From Trichocladium uniseriatum (taxonomy: Eukaryota > Ascomycota > Sordariomycetes > Sordariales > Chaetomiaceae), in contig WOUO01000005.1 in assembly GCA_017139535.1 (NCBI GenBank), positions 186,001 through 250,000 of the forward strand: a stretch of DNA of 64,000 bases, read 5' to 3'. The position numbers and the translations under genes are program-made. Below the pieces are notes generated by a model. It made no database searches. It had not been told where the DNA came from and worked only from the letters and a program-made list of their open reading frames with translations. Below are positions 11,406 through 20,949 of the stretch, piece by piece. The first letter of the stretch is position 1. Each line of letters starts with the position of its first letter.

Positions 11406-12365
11406 ATGAGCGCAGAACCACAACCACCCGCCAAGCCCAAGCCCAAGGGCATCCTCAAAAAACCAACCACAACCCCGCCATCATCATCATCTCCAGTACC
11501 GCAATCATCATCAACCCCCTCACTCTCGCGCCCCGAACAGCTCGCCCAGCAAGAAACCCTCGCCCGCATACGGCTACTCCAACAGCTCCGCGACACCGAA
11601 CTCAAGCCCCCCGTGCCCCTCGAGACCTTCGAACTCCTCTGCCAGCTGCCCCGCAGCGCACAGCCCGCCTCGGACCCTTCCCCCGCCGACACGGCCCTCT
11701 TCCTCGGCACGCTGACCGACTTCCAACCCTCGGAATACCTCGACCTGATCGAGGAGCGCAACTGCCTCGGCAAGTGCGGGTACACGCTGTGCCCGCGCCC
11801 TCGCCGGACGCTCGAGGGCGAGTACGCGCTGGCGTCGGGCATCGCGCGCACAGCCGACCTGAACAAGTGGTGCTCGGACGCGTGTGCGCTGCGGGCGCTG
11901 TACCTCAAGGTGCAGCTCGACAACCCGAGCTATGAGCGGCGCGAGGGTAAGATGGTGGTGAAGCTTGAGCTGCGGGAGGAGAAGAAGAAGAAGGGGGATG
12001 CGGCCAACAGGGCGGTGGGCGGAAATGCCGCCGCTGCCCCGCGCGGGGAAGAGCAGGACCGGAAGCACCTCGCGCAAGCCATGGCGCAGCTACAGATAGA
12101 TAAAACGAGGCAGACAAAGCGGGACGCCTCTGCGCTGGCCGCCGAACGGGGCGACAAAGGGCTGTTTGCGAGCCAGGGCAAGGTCGAGGTTACCATTCAG
12201 GAGAAGACGACGACTGAAGCAGCACAACCTCCCAGGCAGGAGGAAGACGGCCATTTGATTGTGGAGGGCCACAAGCCTACGTTTGGGACTGACAAGAAGC
12301 TGGGGGAGAATCCGGGTAGCGATGATGATGACGACGATGATCCTTTTCCTACGATCCGCTTATAA
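11406..12365 (+). CDS. rtr1: RNA polymerase II CTD phosphatase Rtr1/RPAP2 family
   Basis: Rtr1/RPAP2 removes Ser5 phosphates from the Pol II C-terminal domain and helps nuclear import of Pol II. The intronless frame encodes 319 aa. Residues 1-45 are Pro/Ser-rich and end in basic PKPKGILKK. The zinc-finger core lies at about 85-180: a conserved FQPSEYLDLIEERNCLGKCG segment, a C-x4-C pair (CGYTLC, ~124-129) and a C-x3-C pair (CSDAC, ~156-160) followed by ALRALYLKVQLDNPSYERRE. The C-terminal half is Lys/Glu-rich and low in order. It ends in an acidic run and the short motif DPFPTIRL, a feature of the fungal family. Length is normal for a fungal member. The gene converges with eS17. Phosphatase activity is taken from the family. 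Confidence 0.9.
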   Translation: MSAEPQPPAKPKPKGILKKPTTTPPSSSSPVPQSSSTPSLSRPEQLAQQETLARIRLLQQLRDTELKPPVPLETFELLCQLPRSAQPASDPSPADTALFLGTLTDFQPSEYLDLIEERNCLGKCGYTLCPRPRRTLEGEYALASGIARTADLNKWCSDACALRALYLKVQLDNPSYERREGKMVVKLELREEKKKKGDAANRAVGGNAAAAPRGEEQDRKHLAQAMAQLQIDKTRQTKRDASALAAERGDKGLFASQGKVEVTIQEKTTTEAAQPPRQEEDGHLIVEGHKPTFGTDKKLGENPGSDDDDDDDPFPTIRL

Positions 12366-12824
12366 AGTTGGCAACTCGGATGGGTGAACAGTGACGCAAG
12401 TTACGGAATGGTTTCGCGAACGGAGGGCAGAAAATGATACCCAACCTACCATAGATGTGATGCTCAAGCACAATAATTCATAAGTCTCACCAAGATCAGT
12501 CCTGACCAGAGAGCGTCCTGGATGGAATCACCGACAGCGGGACATGTCACCCCACAACCCATCCGACCTCGCTCGTCACAGCCCAATAGAACGGATATCA
12601 AATTGGCGATCAAGCGTCATCCCCGGAATTACCCTAGGGAATCGGCGACACCTTGTGTGGGCAACAGATCTCTCTTGATTTTCGAGGATCTAAACCGCCG
12701 CTCTCACTACCTCCCAGATAGACGCCGTGTAGCCATGCTCGTGAAATGCCATAACCCGCATCTGTTCCTTTTGTGTCGTGAGATGTTCCCCATAAACCAG
12801 CTAAGACAATCGTCAAGGACGCGC
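12366..12824. other. Convergent 3' intergenic region (RTR1 / eS17)
   Basis: This 459-bp stretch lies between the two stop codons and must hold both 3' untranslated regions. A short overlapping frame is present but shows no family features. Nothing else is seen. Confidence 0.5.
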
Positions 12825-13400
12825 TTAGTCGCGGCGAGGGGGGCGGTCGCCGAAACGCCTGCCGCCGCGCTCGACAACGGGGTTCTGGGTGACGGGGATG
12901 ACGTTGACGGGGATCGAGTCGAACTGTTGACACAAAAAGGTTAGCCGCCGGGCTCATCCAACGCCCAGGGGAAAAGAAAAAAAAAACGTACGCCAAGGTG
13001 CTTGAGCAGGTCCTTGGTCTCGGTGTCGACGTCGAGCTGGCCGCTCTCCGAGTTCTGGGTGAAGTCGAGAGCCGAGACCTCGGGGACGTATTGGTCCTTG
13101 CGCTCGCGCTCCTCCTCCTGCAGCTTGAACGAGATGCCGCGGACGGGGCCACGCTGAATGCGCTTCATCAGGTGGGTCGTGTAGCCGGCAATCTGTGAGT
13201 CGAGGCGAGTCAGCTCGAAATTCGATTTAGGCCCAGGAGCATGCTCCACGCACCTTGTTGCGCAGCCTCTTGGAGGCGATGATGGCAATCTCATCGCACA
13301 CCCGCTTATTGGTCTCGAAGTCGAGGGTCAGCTTGGGGTAGTACCGCTCAATGATGACCTTGGCGGACTTCTTGACGGTCTTGGTGCGAACGCGACCCAT
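12825..13400 (-). CDS. rps17: 40S ribosomal protein eS17
   Basis: This small-subunit protein sits in the beak/head region of the 40S ribosome. Three exons are inferred: 13400-13254 (49 codons), 13192-12992 (67 codons) and 12923-12825 (32 codons plus stop), giving 148 aa, the usual length. All introns are phase 0 with donors GTGCGT and GTACGT and acceptors ACAG. The sequence starts MGRVRTKTVKKSAKVIIERY and contains LTLDFETNKRVCDEIAIIAS, AGYTTHLMKRIQRGPVRGIS and SALDFTQNSESGQLDVD, all eS17 signatures. The tail PVVERGGRRFGDRPPRRD is typical of filamentous fungi. The second donor is followed by a run of T. A palindromic CACGTG element about 200 bp upstream is noted separately. Confidence 0.97.
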
Positions 13401-13806
13401 TTTGACGGCTGGCTGGTTGCTGTTGGGGTTAGGCTGGAGGTTCGGGACAGAGAGGTTTCGGCGAGAAATCGCGGGCGGCGGGAAGCGAACTTTTTGGCGG
13501 TTCAATTGTGGAGTGGTGCGTTAGGGCACGCCAAGATTTGGTAGCTGATGGCTAGTGTATGTGGCTTGTGCTGGTGGCTGGAGTGCATCCAACGAAGGAA
13601 TCACGTGATCCGCTTCCCCCGGCCAGCAACGGATGCAAAGAGAGAAGCAGAGCAGATTGTATGGACCATTTGAATGTCTGTTATTCTACACAAGAGATAT
13701 TCTTACACGCAAGGCTCTAGCGCGAAAATGTACAGGTGCACCGCCATTATCTCGTCCATCCCCACCAGCGTCCCCTTCACCCACAACGATAGAGTCCGCG
13801 GCCTTT
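13401..13806. other. eS17 promoter region and Mrp51 3' region
   Basis: This 406-bp stretch holds the eS17 5' leader and promoter, with a CT-rich leader on the gene strand and a TAACCC half-element near 13426-13434. It also holds the Mrp51 3' untranslated region. No gene is seen. Confidence 0.5.
13600..13609. promoter_or_regulatory. Palindromic ATCACGTGAT element upstream of eS17
   Basis: A perfect 10-bp palindrome centred on CACGTG lies about 200 bp upstream of the eS17 start codon. It fits the RTCACRTG consensus bound by the bHLH factor Cbf1, which is known to control ribosomal protein genes in several ascomycetes outside Saccharomyces. The function here is inferred from position and motif. 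Confidence 0.5.
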
Positions 13807-15213
13807 TTACTGCATTCCGTAGTGCTGGGCGCTCGACATGGTCGGGGCGTCTTTGGCCCGGAAACGAGCCCTAATGTCAGACGCCGACTCCCGCTTGTTC
13901 TGGCGCTGCTCCTCCTCCCGCTGGACACCCAGGCATGTAGCCTCGCCAAGCAGCTCCTGTGCCACGAGCTTGCCCTCGAGCGAGGCATCGGTAACGGTAA
14001 TAGCCACCTTGCCACGCGAGTCAACCGTAGCCCTCAGGGGCCGCACCCAGACCTTTGCGCCGCCATGGATGTCGGGGTCGATTCGGTCGTAGACGGTCGC
14101 GCCCTTGGAGTTGGAAATGGTGTCGCCCAGCGGGCTGTCGGCGGCGAAACCGGCCACACCGAGCTTCGCCGACCTGGCCTGCGCCGGCCGGCGCGGGGTG
14201 AGGATTCTTGCCACCACGGGCGCATGGTGCTTTTGTGGGCCGTAGATCGGGTGGTTCTCCATGTACATGGACGTGCGCAGGTACGAGAGACCTGCCGAGG
14301 GGTGTGTGACTGGGGGACCAAACTCGGCGTAGGGGTTGCTCGGTTCCTTGAGCTGGCGCGTGGTCTGGCCCCTCATTCCGGCAAGCTCCTCTGGGTCTAG
14401 GCCGGGCGGCTTGAGAGGAGCCAGGTCCAGGAACTGGCCGACCATGTCGTAGAGCTCCTGGTTATTGTGCCGCAGCTTCCGCAGGTAGTTGGTAAGCTGG
14501 TCGTCGGTAATGGACTCGGCCTTGACGGCGTCGACCAGATGCGCCTCGCCCTTGTCCACGGCGTTTCGGAGGGCGGCAGCATGCATGTCCTTGGCGATCT
14601 TGGCCTTTAGGAACTTGCGGAAGGCATGTCGTTTTGGCCTGACCTCCTTGACCAGCCACTTGTCGAATTGGCCCTGCGTCATGCCGGCCAGCCAAGGCCC
14701 GGTGAACTTCCACCGCCGGTCGATGGCCTCGGCCCGCTTCTCGGGCTTGATGTCGGTGACGTCGATGTCGCCCTCGAAGACGGACCTATGGGGCAGCTCT
14801 ATTGTGCTCCCGGCGGTGGCAGTAGCGCCAGACTGGTTGCTGTCAGCGAGCCTGCGCGACGTGACGGGTACGCCCAGTTCTTGGAACTTTCGGAGCGTGA
14901 TGCCGTGGTCGGTCGCCGAGGTAAAATCCGTAATCTGCTCGATGGTATCGATGGCCTTGACGCGGAGCATCGGGTTCGACGACTTGGTGGTGGACTTGAG
15001 CGGCAGCGGGCGCTTCAGACCCCAGTCTCCGGTCTTGCGCGACGAGGGCAGCGTCGTGATGATCTGATGGGTCGGGAAGCTGGCCGTCGCCGTGTCGGAC
15101 CTGGGATGGTTGGCGGAGCTGTCACTGGGGGGGGCGGGAATCGCTGCGGGCAGCGAGAACATTCGTGAGGCCCGGAGGAGCGCACCTCCGGGAGACACGC
15201 TCCTGGTCGCCAT
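13807..15213 (-). CDS. mrp51: Mitochondrial small-subunit ribosomal protein Mrp51
   Basis: Mrp51 is a fungal component of the mitochondrial 37S subunit, needed for initiation on mitochondrial mRNAs. The single exon gives 468 aa from the ATG at 15213. The start region MATRSVSPGGALLRASRMFS matches the family's N-terminus and acts as a probable mitochondrial presequence (basic, Ser/Arg-rich, no acids). An upstream in-frame ATG at 15381 would add 56 unconserved residues across the promoter telobox and is not chosen. Family features are the ITTLPSSRKTGDWGLKRPLP segment (~55-75) and the SNPMLRVKAIDTIEQITDFT segment that follows. The central WKFTGPWLAGMTQGQFDKWL and the later LSYLRTSMYMENHPIYGPQ segments are also typical. 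The gene lies in tandem between eS17 and TGT. Confidence 0.93.
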   Translation of the reverse strand: MATRSVSPGGALLRASRMFSLPAAIPAPPSDSSANHPRSDTATASFPTHQIITTLPSSRKTGDWGLKRPLPLKSTTKSSNPMLRVKAIDTIEQITDFTSATDHGITLRKFQELGVPVTSRRLADSNQSGATATAGSTIELPHRSVFEGDIDVTDIKPEKRAEAIDRRWKFTGPWLAGMTQGQFDKWLVKEVRPKRHAFRKFLKAKIAKDMHAAALRNAVDKGEAHLVDAVKAESITDDQLTNYLRKLRHNNQELYDMVGQFLDLAPLKPPGLDPEELAGMRGQTTRQLKEPSNPYAEFGPPVTHPSAGLSYLRTSMYMENHPIYGPQKHHAPVVARILTPRRPAQARSAKLGVAGFAADSPLGDTISNSKGATVYDRIDPDIHGGAKVWVRPLRATVDSRGKVAITVTDASLEGKLVAQELLGEATCLGVQREEEQRQNKRESASDIRARFRAKDAPTMSSAQHYGMQ

Positions 15214-15364
15214 TGTGACTGTGGATTGGCCCGGGAGCACCGTTGCCGTCGTCGAGGTCGGACTTTGTCGCGGTTTGGAACGGCTGCGAAAATAAATTCG
15301 GGAGCTCGGTCGGCCGATGTTCCCATTGGCCGTTGAGGGATTCGGCCAGCCTGCGCCAAGAGAC

Positions 15365-15376
15365 AACCCTAACCCT
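15365..15376. promoter_or_regulatory. Telobox AACCCTAACCCT upstream of Mrp51
   Basis: Two perfect telomere-type AACCCT units lie about 150 bp upstream of the chosen Mrp51 start, in a 251-bp gap between two tandem genes. Such teloboxes are bound by Tbf1-like Myb factors and occur upstream of translation-related genes in many fungi. Position and sequence are direct observations; the regulatory role is inferred. Confidence 0.5.
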
Positions 15377-15464
15377 GCCACTTCCCCTGACTCTCAGGTT
15401 GCCGTCCAAGTCTCGAGCAAATGCCAGCAAGTGATGTCAACAGAATGGACGGGTGAGGCAACAT

Positions 15465-16859
15465 TTATGTTTCTAGCAAATCTACACCGACGCCCTTCAG
15501 AGCATCGACGGCCCACGCCGGGTAATTACTCGTATCCGGGTATAAGTTGGCAAAAAACTGCTTCACAAACGCCGGGTACCTGTCGGCAATGATGGCCTCG
15601 CGCGCCTCCCGCATCAGATTCAGCTGATACCACACATTGTGGAGGGTCAGCAAGTGCGCTGCCACCGTCTCCTTGGCCGCGTTGTGGTGCACAAACGCCC
15701 TCGTGATGCCCATCGCCCCCTCCTCCTCGACCGGCCTGCAGCAGGGACACCCGCAGCCGTCCTCGATGGGCCCAAAATCGGCGGCATACATCTCCTTCTT
15801 CATGTTGAGCACGCCGTGCTTGGTGATGGCGTTGCCGAACCGGGCCGTGCGCGTCGGCCACACGCAGTCAAACATGTCGGCTCCCAACGCGACGCTGACG
15901 ACCAGGTCCTCCGGGTAGCCGATGCCCATGACGTACCGGGGCTTGAGGTCCGGCAGCATCTCGGTGCAGCAAGCCACAACCTTGCAAAAGTCGTCCTTGG
16001 CCTCGCCGCCGCTCAGGCCGCCGATGGCAATCCCCGGCGTGTCCCGGGCCAGCATCTCGCGGCAGCACTCGCGGCGCATGTCGAGGTCCAGACCGCCCTG
16101 GATGATGCAGAACAGGTTCTGGCGGTCCGGGTTCCTGTGCGCCGCGATGCACCGGTCCAGCCAACGCACGCTGCGCTCCATGGCCTCGCGCATGCGGGCC
16201 TTGTCGGGGGATGTGGTGACGAGCACGTCGTCGAGCTGCATCATGATGTCGGAGCCGATCGAGTTTTGCAGGCTCATCGAGTGTTCGGGGGTCAACAGCA
16301 TGGGGCTGCCGTCGTGCGGGGACAGGAAGCGCACGCCCTCCTCGGTGATATTGGCGAGTTTAAGCAGGGACACCATCTGGAAACTGGACTGGTCAGGAAC
16401 GCCGAGGTGTAAGCTGGGGCAGGGGGAAAAAAAAACATACCCGCCGCTATCCGTGAGGAGGTTGCGGTTCCAGCCCTGCAGCTTGTGCGCGCCGCCGACG
16501 GCATCCAGCACCTCCTGGCCCGGCTTGAGGCCGAGGTGGTATGTGTTGTTGAGGCAGAGGCGGCATCCCGTGTCTTCGAGCTGTTGCGGTGTGAGGCCCT
16601 TGAGCGATGCCTGGGTGGCCACGGGCATGAATATCGGGAGGTTGACGGTGCCATGGGGCAGTGTGAGGACGGACGCGCGCGCGCGGGTCGTCTGCACATT
16701 TCACATTAGCGTCGAGTTAATCGAGAAAATGCGCCGGGAACTGGGGAGAGACACTGAAGATGCACCGGGGTAAGGAAACCTCGTTGGGGCACTCACCGAG
16801 CATTTCCCAACCAGCTCAAACGCGAGCGCAGGCGAGATAAACGTCCTGTTTGAAGCCAT
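15465..16859 (-). CDS. tgt: Queuine tRNA-ribosyltransferase catalytic subunit (tRNA-guanine transglycosylase)
   Basis: The enzyme exchanges guanine-34 for queuine in tRNAs with GUN anticodons; eukaryotes use a catalytic QTRT1 subunit with QTRT2. Three exons are inferred: 16859-16797, 16691-16441 and 16383-15465, giving 410 aa. The first intron is GTGAGT...GTGCAG. The second is only 57 nt (GTATGT...TCCAG), contains no in-frame stop, and splits the catalytic motif DSGG|FQ. Visible motifs are ATQASLKGLTPQQLEDTGCR, NNTYHLGLKPG and DSGGFQMVSLLKL, and GGLSGGEAKDDFC (substrate pocket). MFDCVWPTRTARFG carries the catalytic Asp. The zinc site is C-x-C-x2-C (GCGCPCC) followed by a distal His (AFVHH). 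The intact active site and zinc ligands argue for the catalytic, not the accessory, subunit. Confidence 0.95.
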
Positions 16860-17953
16860 CCTTCTTGTTGCCCACATTCTCTGCCCGGCAGACGTGCAAG
16901 TTGCCGTGTCGGCCACGCGACAGCAGCGGGCAGGCTCCAGTTGGGCGATCGAGCCGCCGTTGAGAATCCGCTGCCAAGCCCGAAATTCTTCACGGTGGGG
17001 TCTGCGGCCCTGCCGATCTGCCCCACTTGCATGGGCCCTGAAAAGCCGGGGTCTTGACGGTGACGTCGGAGCGCCGAGAGAGGAGGAAGTGGACGGAATA
17101 CGGCTACTTGTACAGCAAAAGTCAAGATCCCGAGTTTGGCAACGCCAGTTCGACGAATCGCCCAGGCCTGAACACAAAATGGTATGCGGCGAGGCCATGA
17201 GCATTGTCATTTGGCCGAAAGTGCCTGAGTTTGGCAAGGATGGGACACGGACGGCCAATTTCGGTTTCAGTGTGACAAGACGACCCTGGATGAAGGCTAA
17301 GCATGAACATTGACGCGAAGGTCCCGGAACCGGACATTGTGAGGTCGTCGTCGTTGAAAGTCTTTCGGTGACTCGTGCGCTCCTTGTGAGTTAAGGTACT
17401 CCGTGCACCGGGCGAATAACACCTTCTCTCCCTGCCAAGCTCGAGGTCCAAGCCTCGGTCCATCATCGCCCGACGGGCCTTGCCAGAGACCCGTGACATC
17501 AGCGACAAAGCGACAACGTGGTTGCCTCCCACTGCGCCAAGGGCGCCGATGGCGCTGCCCGAGCGGCAACAGGATGCCACGCGAGCTTGCAAGCAGCAGC
17601 GGGCGGATAATGACCGCAAAAGCCACAGGCTCGTGGCCGATGTGACGCCCTGCATGGATCCCGATCCGGGCCTTGAACCAGTCCCACTGAACACTTTCGC
17701 TTCGGGCTCAAGTTTTCGTCCCGGGATCAATTTTTTTTAAGGTTTCGGGTTGAATGCTTTTATTCGCGACGCGGGTTTTTCTCATTTTTACGCATTATAA
17801 GCAGGAAATTCCCCAAGTTTCCCTTCCCATGAGACTCGAGAGAATCCATCTCCCCTTTTCAAAGCACCACCACACATCCATCACAGCCTTGGCATTTCTT
17901 TACCGACCACTTACACCCGACTCGGAAATCAAACAAACAAAACAACCGCAACC
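16860..17953. other. Divergent intergenic region between TGT and the 2EXR gene
   Basis: This 1.1-kb region should contain two promoters. Frames here overlap on both strands and show no domain. A pyrimidine-rich, A-rich leader precedes the 2EXR start (17860-17953). Nothing else is supported. Confidence 0.45.
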
Positions 17954-18796
17954 ATGTCCACCTCCACATTCCCCCTCTTCCCCCTCCTGCCCCCCGAACT
18001 CCGCCTCCAGATCTGGGCCCAGACCCTAACCCCCCGCATCATCACCCTAACGTCCTCCTCTTCCCCAACCACCACCCATACCCTGAGCACCACAACCCGC
18101 CCCCCAGCCATACTCCACGCCAGCCACGAATCCAGGGCTTTCGCCCTCAGCCGCTCCGGCGGCGGCTACATCGCCTGCACCATCAACCCCCCCAAGCACG
18201 AAGAAGAAGAAGAAGAAGAAGAAGAAGAAGAAGAAGAAGAAGAGCAAGAACAACAACGGTATTTCCACCTCCACCCGGCCCTCGACACGCTCTACTTCCC
18301 GCGGCCGCGCGGCCCGGGGGGGTACGACGGCTGCCTCCGGGCCTTTATCGCGCAGGTGCCCGGCGCGGCGCGGGCCGTGCGCCGCGTCGCCGTCGACTAC
18401 GTGCCCGCCGAGGTGCGCCGGCCGTGGGAGGTCTACGGCAAGGTCTGCCTGCTGCGCGGGTGCGCGCGGCTGGAACAGGCCGTGCTCGTCGTCTCGGTGC
18501 TGCCGCCGCCGCCGCCGCCGCCGCCATCCTGCGAGTCGGGGTTGGCTGATCGGGATGGGGAGGTGGAGTTTGTGGATTTTGCGGGGGATAGGGCCGAGGT
18601 TGGGAGGGGGATTGTGGGACTGGTGAGGGAGTCGTTTCGGTATGAGCTCGGGGAAGGGTGGGGTGGTGGGGGGTTTGGCAAGGATGAGGCTGGGAAGGCA
18701 GAAGGAGGGTTTGGGGAGACGCTGGAGTTGGTGCCCAAGGCGAAGGTGGTCAGGGGCTGGAGGGAAAGACCGCGTGTTGTCGGCTGCGCGTCGTGA
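17954..18796 (+). CDS. 2EXR domain-containing protein
   Basis: The intronless frame encodes 280 aa. Residues 6-25 (FPLFPLLPPELRLQIWAQTL) are the hallmark of the fungal 2EXR domain, an F-box-like N-terminal module found in very large paralogous families with unknown targets. ILHASHESRAFAL (~55-67) is the second typical element. A run of about 16 Glu encoded by a GAA microsatellite follows at ~78-95. FHLHPALDTLYFPRP is the usual next block in the family, with a C-terminal extension that includes a poly-Pro run. The start ATG follows a typical A/C-rich fungal leader. A role in substrate recruitment to a ubiquitin ligase has been proposed for the family but nothing in the sequence proves it. Confidence 0.82.
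   Translation: MSTSTFPLFPLLPPELRLQIWAQTLTPRIITLTSSSSPTTTHTLSTTTRPPAILHASHESRAFALSRSGGGYIACTINPPKHEEEEEEEEEEEEEEEQEQQRYFHLHPALDTLYFPRPRGPGGYDGCLRAFIAQVPGAARAVRRVAVDYVPAEVRRPWEVYGKVCLLRGCARLEQAVLVVSVLPPPPPPPPSCESGLADRDGEVEFVDFAGDRAEVGRGIVGLVRESFRYELGEGWGGGGFGKDEAGKAEGGFGETLELVPKAKVVRGWRERPRVVGCAS
18199..18243 (+). repeat. GAA microsatellite encoding poly-Glu
   Basis: About 15 GAA/GAG units in a row occur inside the 2EXR coding frame. They keep the frame and encode an acidic run. Confidence 0.8.
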
Positions 18797-19050
18797 TGGC
18801 AACCTTGCCGTACGGTTGCGCTCAAGTACAGAGTATACCTAGTCTGCCTGCGTTTAGCAGTGCAGTGTAACAACGGGTGTGCCCAAGAGGAATGAAGCAT
18901 GGGTGTCTGTATAATTACGCAGAAATCCCAATATATACATATACCTGTATTACCCTCGCAGAAGTACCCCGATATCAACAAACTCACCATCCATGCACCC
19001 TGCTACCATTGCATCTCCACCTCACATCTCATGCCTCTTCGGCCCTGATA

Positions 19051-20194
19051 CTAGATCAAGATGAAGAATGATACGAGAAACATCGCTAGGTTGGCGATCC
19101 ACGCGACGAGTCCAGGGGGGGCCGCCCCCGGAGCAGCAAGCCCGGTCGAGGTTGAAGTGGTTTCGGTGCCGGCGTCGGCACCGTCGGCACCATTAGCGCC
19201 ATCAGCACCATCAGCACCATCAGCACCATCGTTACCATCGTTATCATCGGTACCACCCGTCGCACTGGTTGTCGGAGACGGCGTCTCGGTGGGAACCGAC
19301 TGCGACGACTCAGTGCGGGATACAATGGTGAATACGAGCCTAGATTTGGTGGACGACACGCCGTCGCAGACGTCCTGGAGCTGGGTGACGGCTGCGTGTG
19401 CGTTAGAGAATCACGGCCCTGCCACGCGCAATCCGTCCAAAGGAGAGAGGCTTACTGGGATACTCATCCGGGGAGCCGGTTTTGGCCCACGGAGCGCAGG
19501 AGCTGGCGTAGTCTTCGATCTCCGTGTCAATGTCACCCGATCCGTCGTGGCTGTAGCGGCATGTTAGCCTCGCGGAGGGAGCGGAGAGTGTCGGGCACGG
19601 AGAGAAGGAAGGCGAACCATAAACACTCTTGCATGTTCTGTGTGCGGACGTTGGCACGGCAGTAGTTATAGATACCGGCCATGGTCTCGCAGGCCGCGGG
19701 GATTGTGACAGTGTTGGGGCGAAACGAGGTCCTCGTTGCCGGAGCAGCTGTCTGGGTTGCGCAAACGCCAGTGCCTACTTCGGCGCATACGCTGCCATAT
19801 ACGGAAAGAGCTAGAACAGCCAAATCAGCACGCAGGCGCCCCCGAGGACGGAGCAGAACGAACAAGCAGCAACAGTCTCGGCGGCGGGATCCACGAGGTC
19901 GCCAATATAGGACGCGCAGGCCGAATAGGCCGGACCCAGAGGTGTCTTGGAGTCGCAGCACAGGCAGGCCTCGGACGAGTCCTGGCCGTAATAACACGAC
20001 ACCATAACGGCATCGACCTGCAGGCACGCCTCATACGCATCGTCGTCCGATGCCGCGTTGAGCGCCTTGGCAGCAGCCTTTGCAATACCGGCGGGAACGA
20101 CAACATCGACGTTGACAAGGACGTCGACGAATTCATCAAAGAGAGCGGTCGCCCCGTGTGCGAGGGCAAGCGCAATGAGAAAGGGTCGCGCCAT
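19051..20194 (-). CDS. Secreted cysteine-rich protein, probable GPI anchor
   Basis: Four exons are inferred: 20194-19864, 19810-19618, 19550-19456 and 19391-19051, giving 319 aa with every phase closing. The N-terminus MARPFLIALALAHGATA is a signal peptide. The mature part has many cysteines, including YEACLQVDAVMVSCYYGQ, SEACLCCDSKTPLGPAYSAC, GVCATQ, YNYCRANVRT and QECLC, suggesting a disulfide-bonded ectodomain. A Ser/Thr-rich stalk follows, then a short GADGADGADGANGADGAD repeat. The C-terminus GLVAWIANLAMFLVSFFILI is a hydrophobic tail after small residues, as expected for GPI attachment. Two introns use unusual GTTCG donors but have good acceptors (TTCTAG and CTACAG with GCTAAC upstream). 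I do not recognise the family. A cell-wall or surface role is inferred. Confidence 0.72.
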
Positions 20195-20911
20195 CTGTCA
20201 GTTTTGGAGGGAAGCAGGCTGTCGATGCGGTTTGAGCGAGCGAGAAACCCGTTCGCGTGAGATTGTGGGAGATGATGGATATTTAAGCGACACCCAAGAA
20301 CTCCTGGGCAAGCAGGCGTAGAACGCCGTAAACGCCGTCCCCGGATGGGACTAGGTAATTACCTCAGTCGTTAGGCAGGTGCCTAAAGGTGATATCTCTA
20401 CGGGACACAATGTATTCATAGCCTCACCGGGTATAGGCGAGACCGAGCACGCGGCATCAAAACCAATCGTGTTCTGCATGACTGCGTACTTTGTCAAGGA
20501 ATTTCGATCCCAGGAGACCTTTGAGACTCTTTCAAACGCCTTCGGGAGCTGTCAACACCTCGCGCCACAGGCTTGCTGGCTCGCAATGTGATTGGGGTGA
20601 CTCTTGTCTTGGCATCCAGCTGGGGCGTCCGCACGTACTTGGCAAGCCGAGTCGGAGACGAAAGCGAAGGTGAACTTGTGGTGGGGCAAAAGGCTTCCCA
20701 GTAACAAGCGGCGATGGACCTTGTCGTTCGGTGCGAGCCGTTCCTTTTCACTCAGCAGGAATGGATGAATCCGCTTGCATGTACGAAGTAACATGTACGA
20801 AGTAATCTATCTGTATTCCCAACCCCGAAAAAAAAAAAAAAAAAAAAAAAAAAGAGTCATGTGAACAGGGAGGTCGCTCTGACCCCAAGTTCAAGTCATT
20901 GAAAAGAAGAG

Positions 20912-20949
<38 letters not shown>

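Noticed and set aside
15214..15381. N-terminal extension of Mrp51 from an upstream in-frame ATG
   Set aside because: The family N-terminus begins at the ATG at 15213; the extension runs over the telobox and is not presequence-like.
15639..16412. 257-codon frame antisense to TGT
   Set aside because: Opposite the conserved TGT core, no domain, Val/Ala/His-rich shadow composition.
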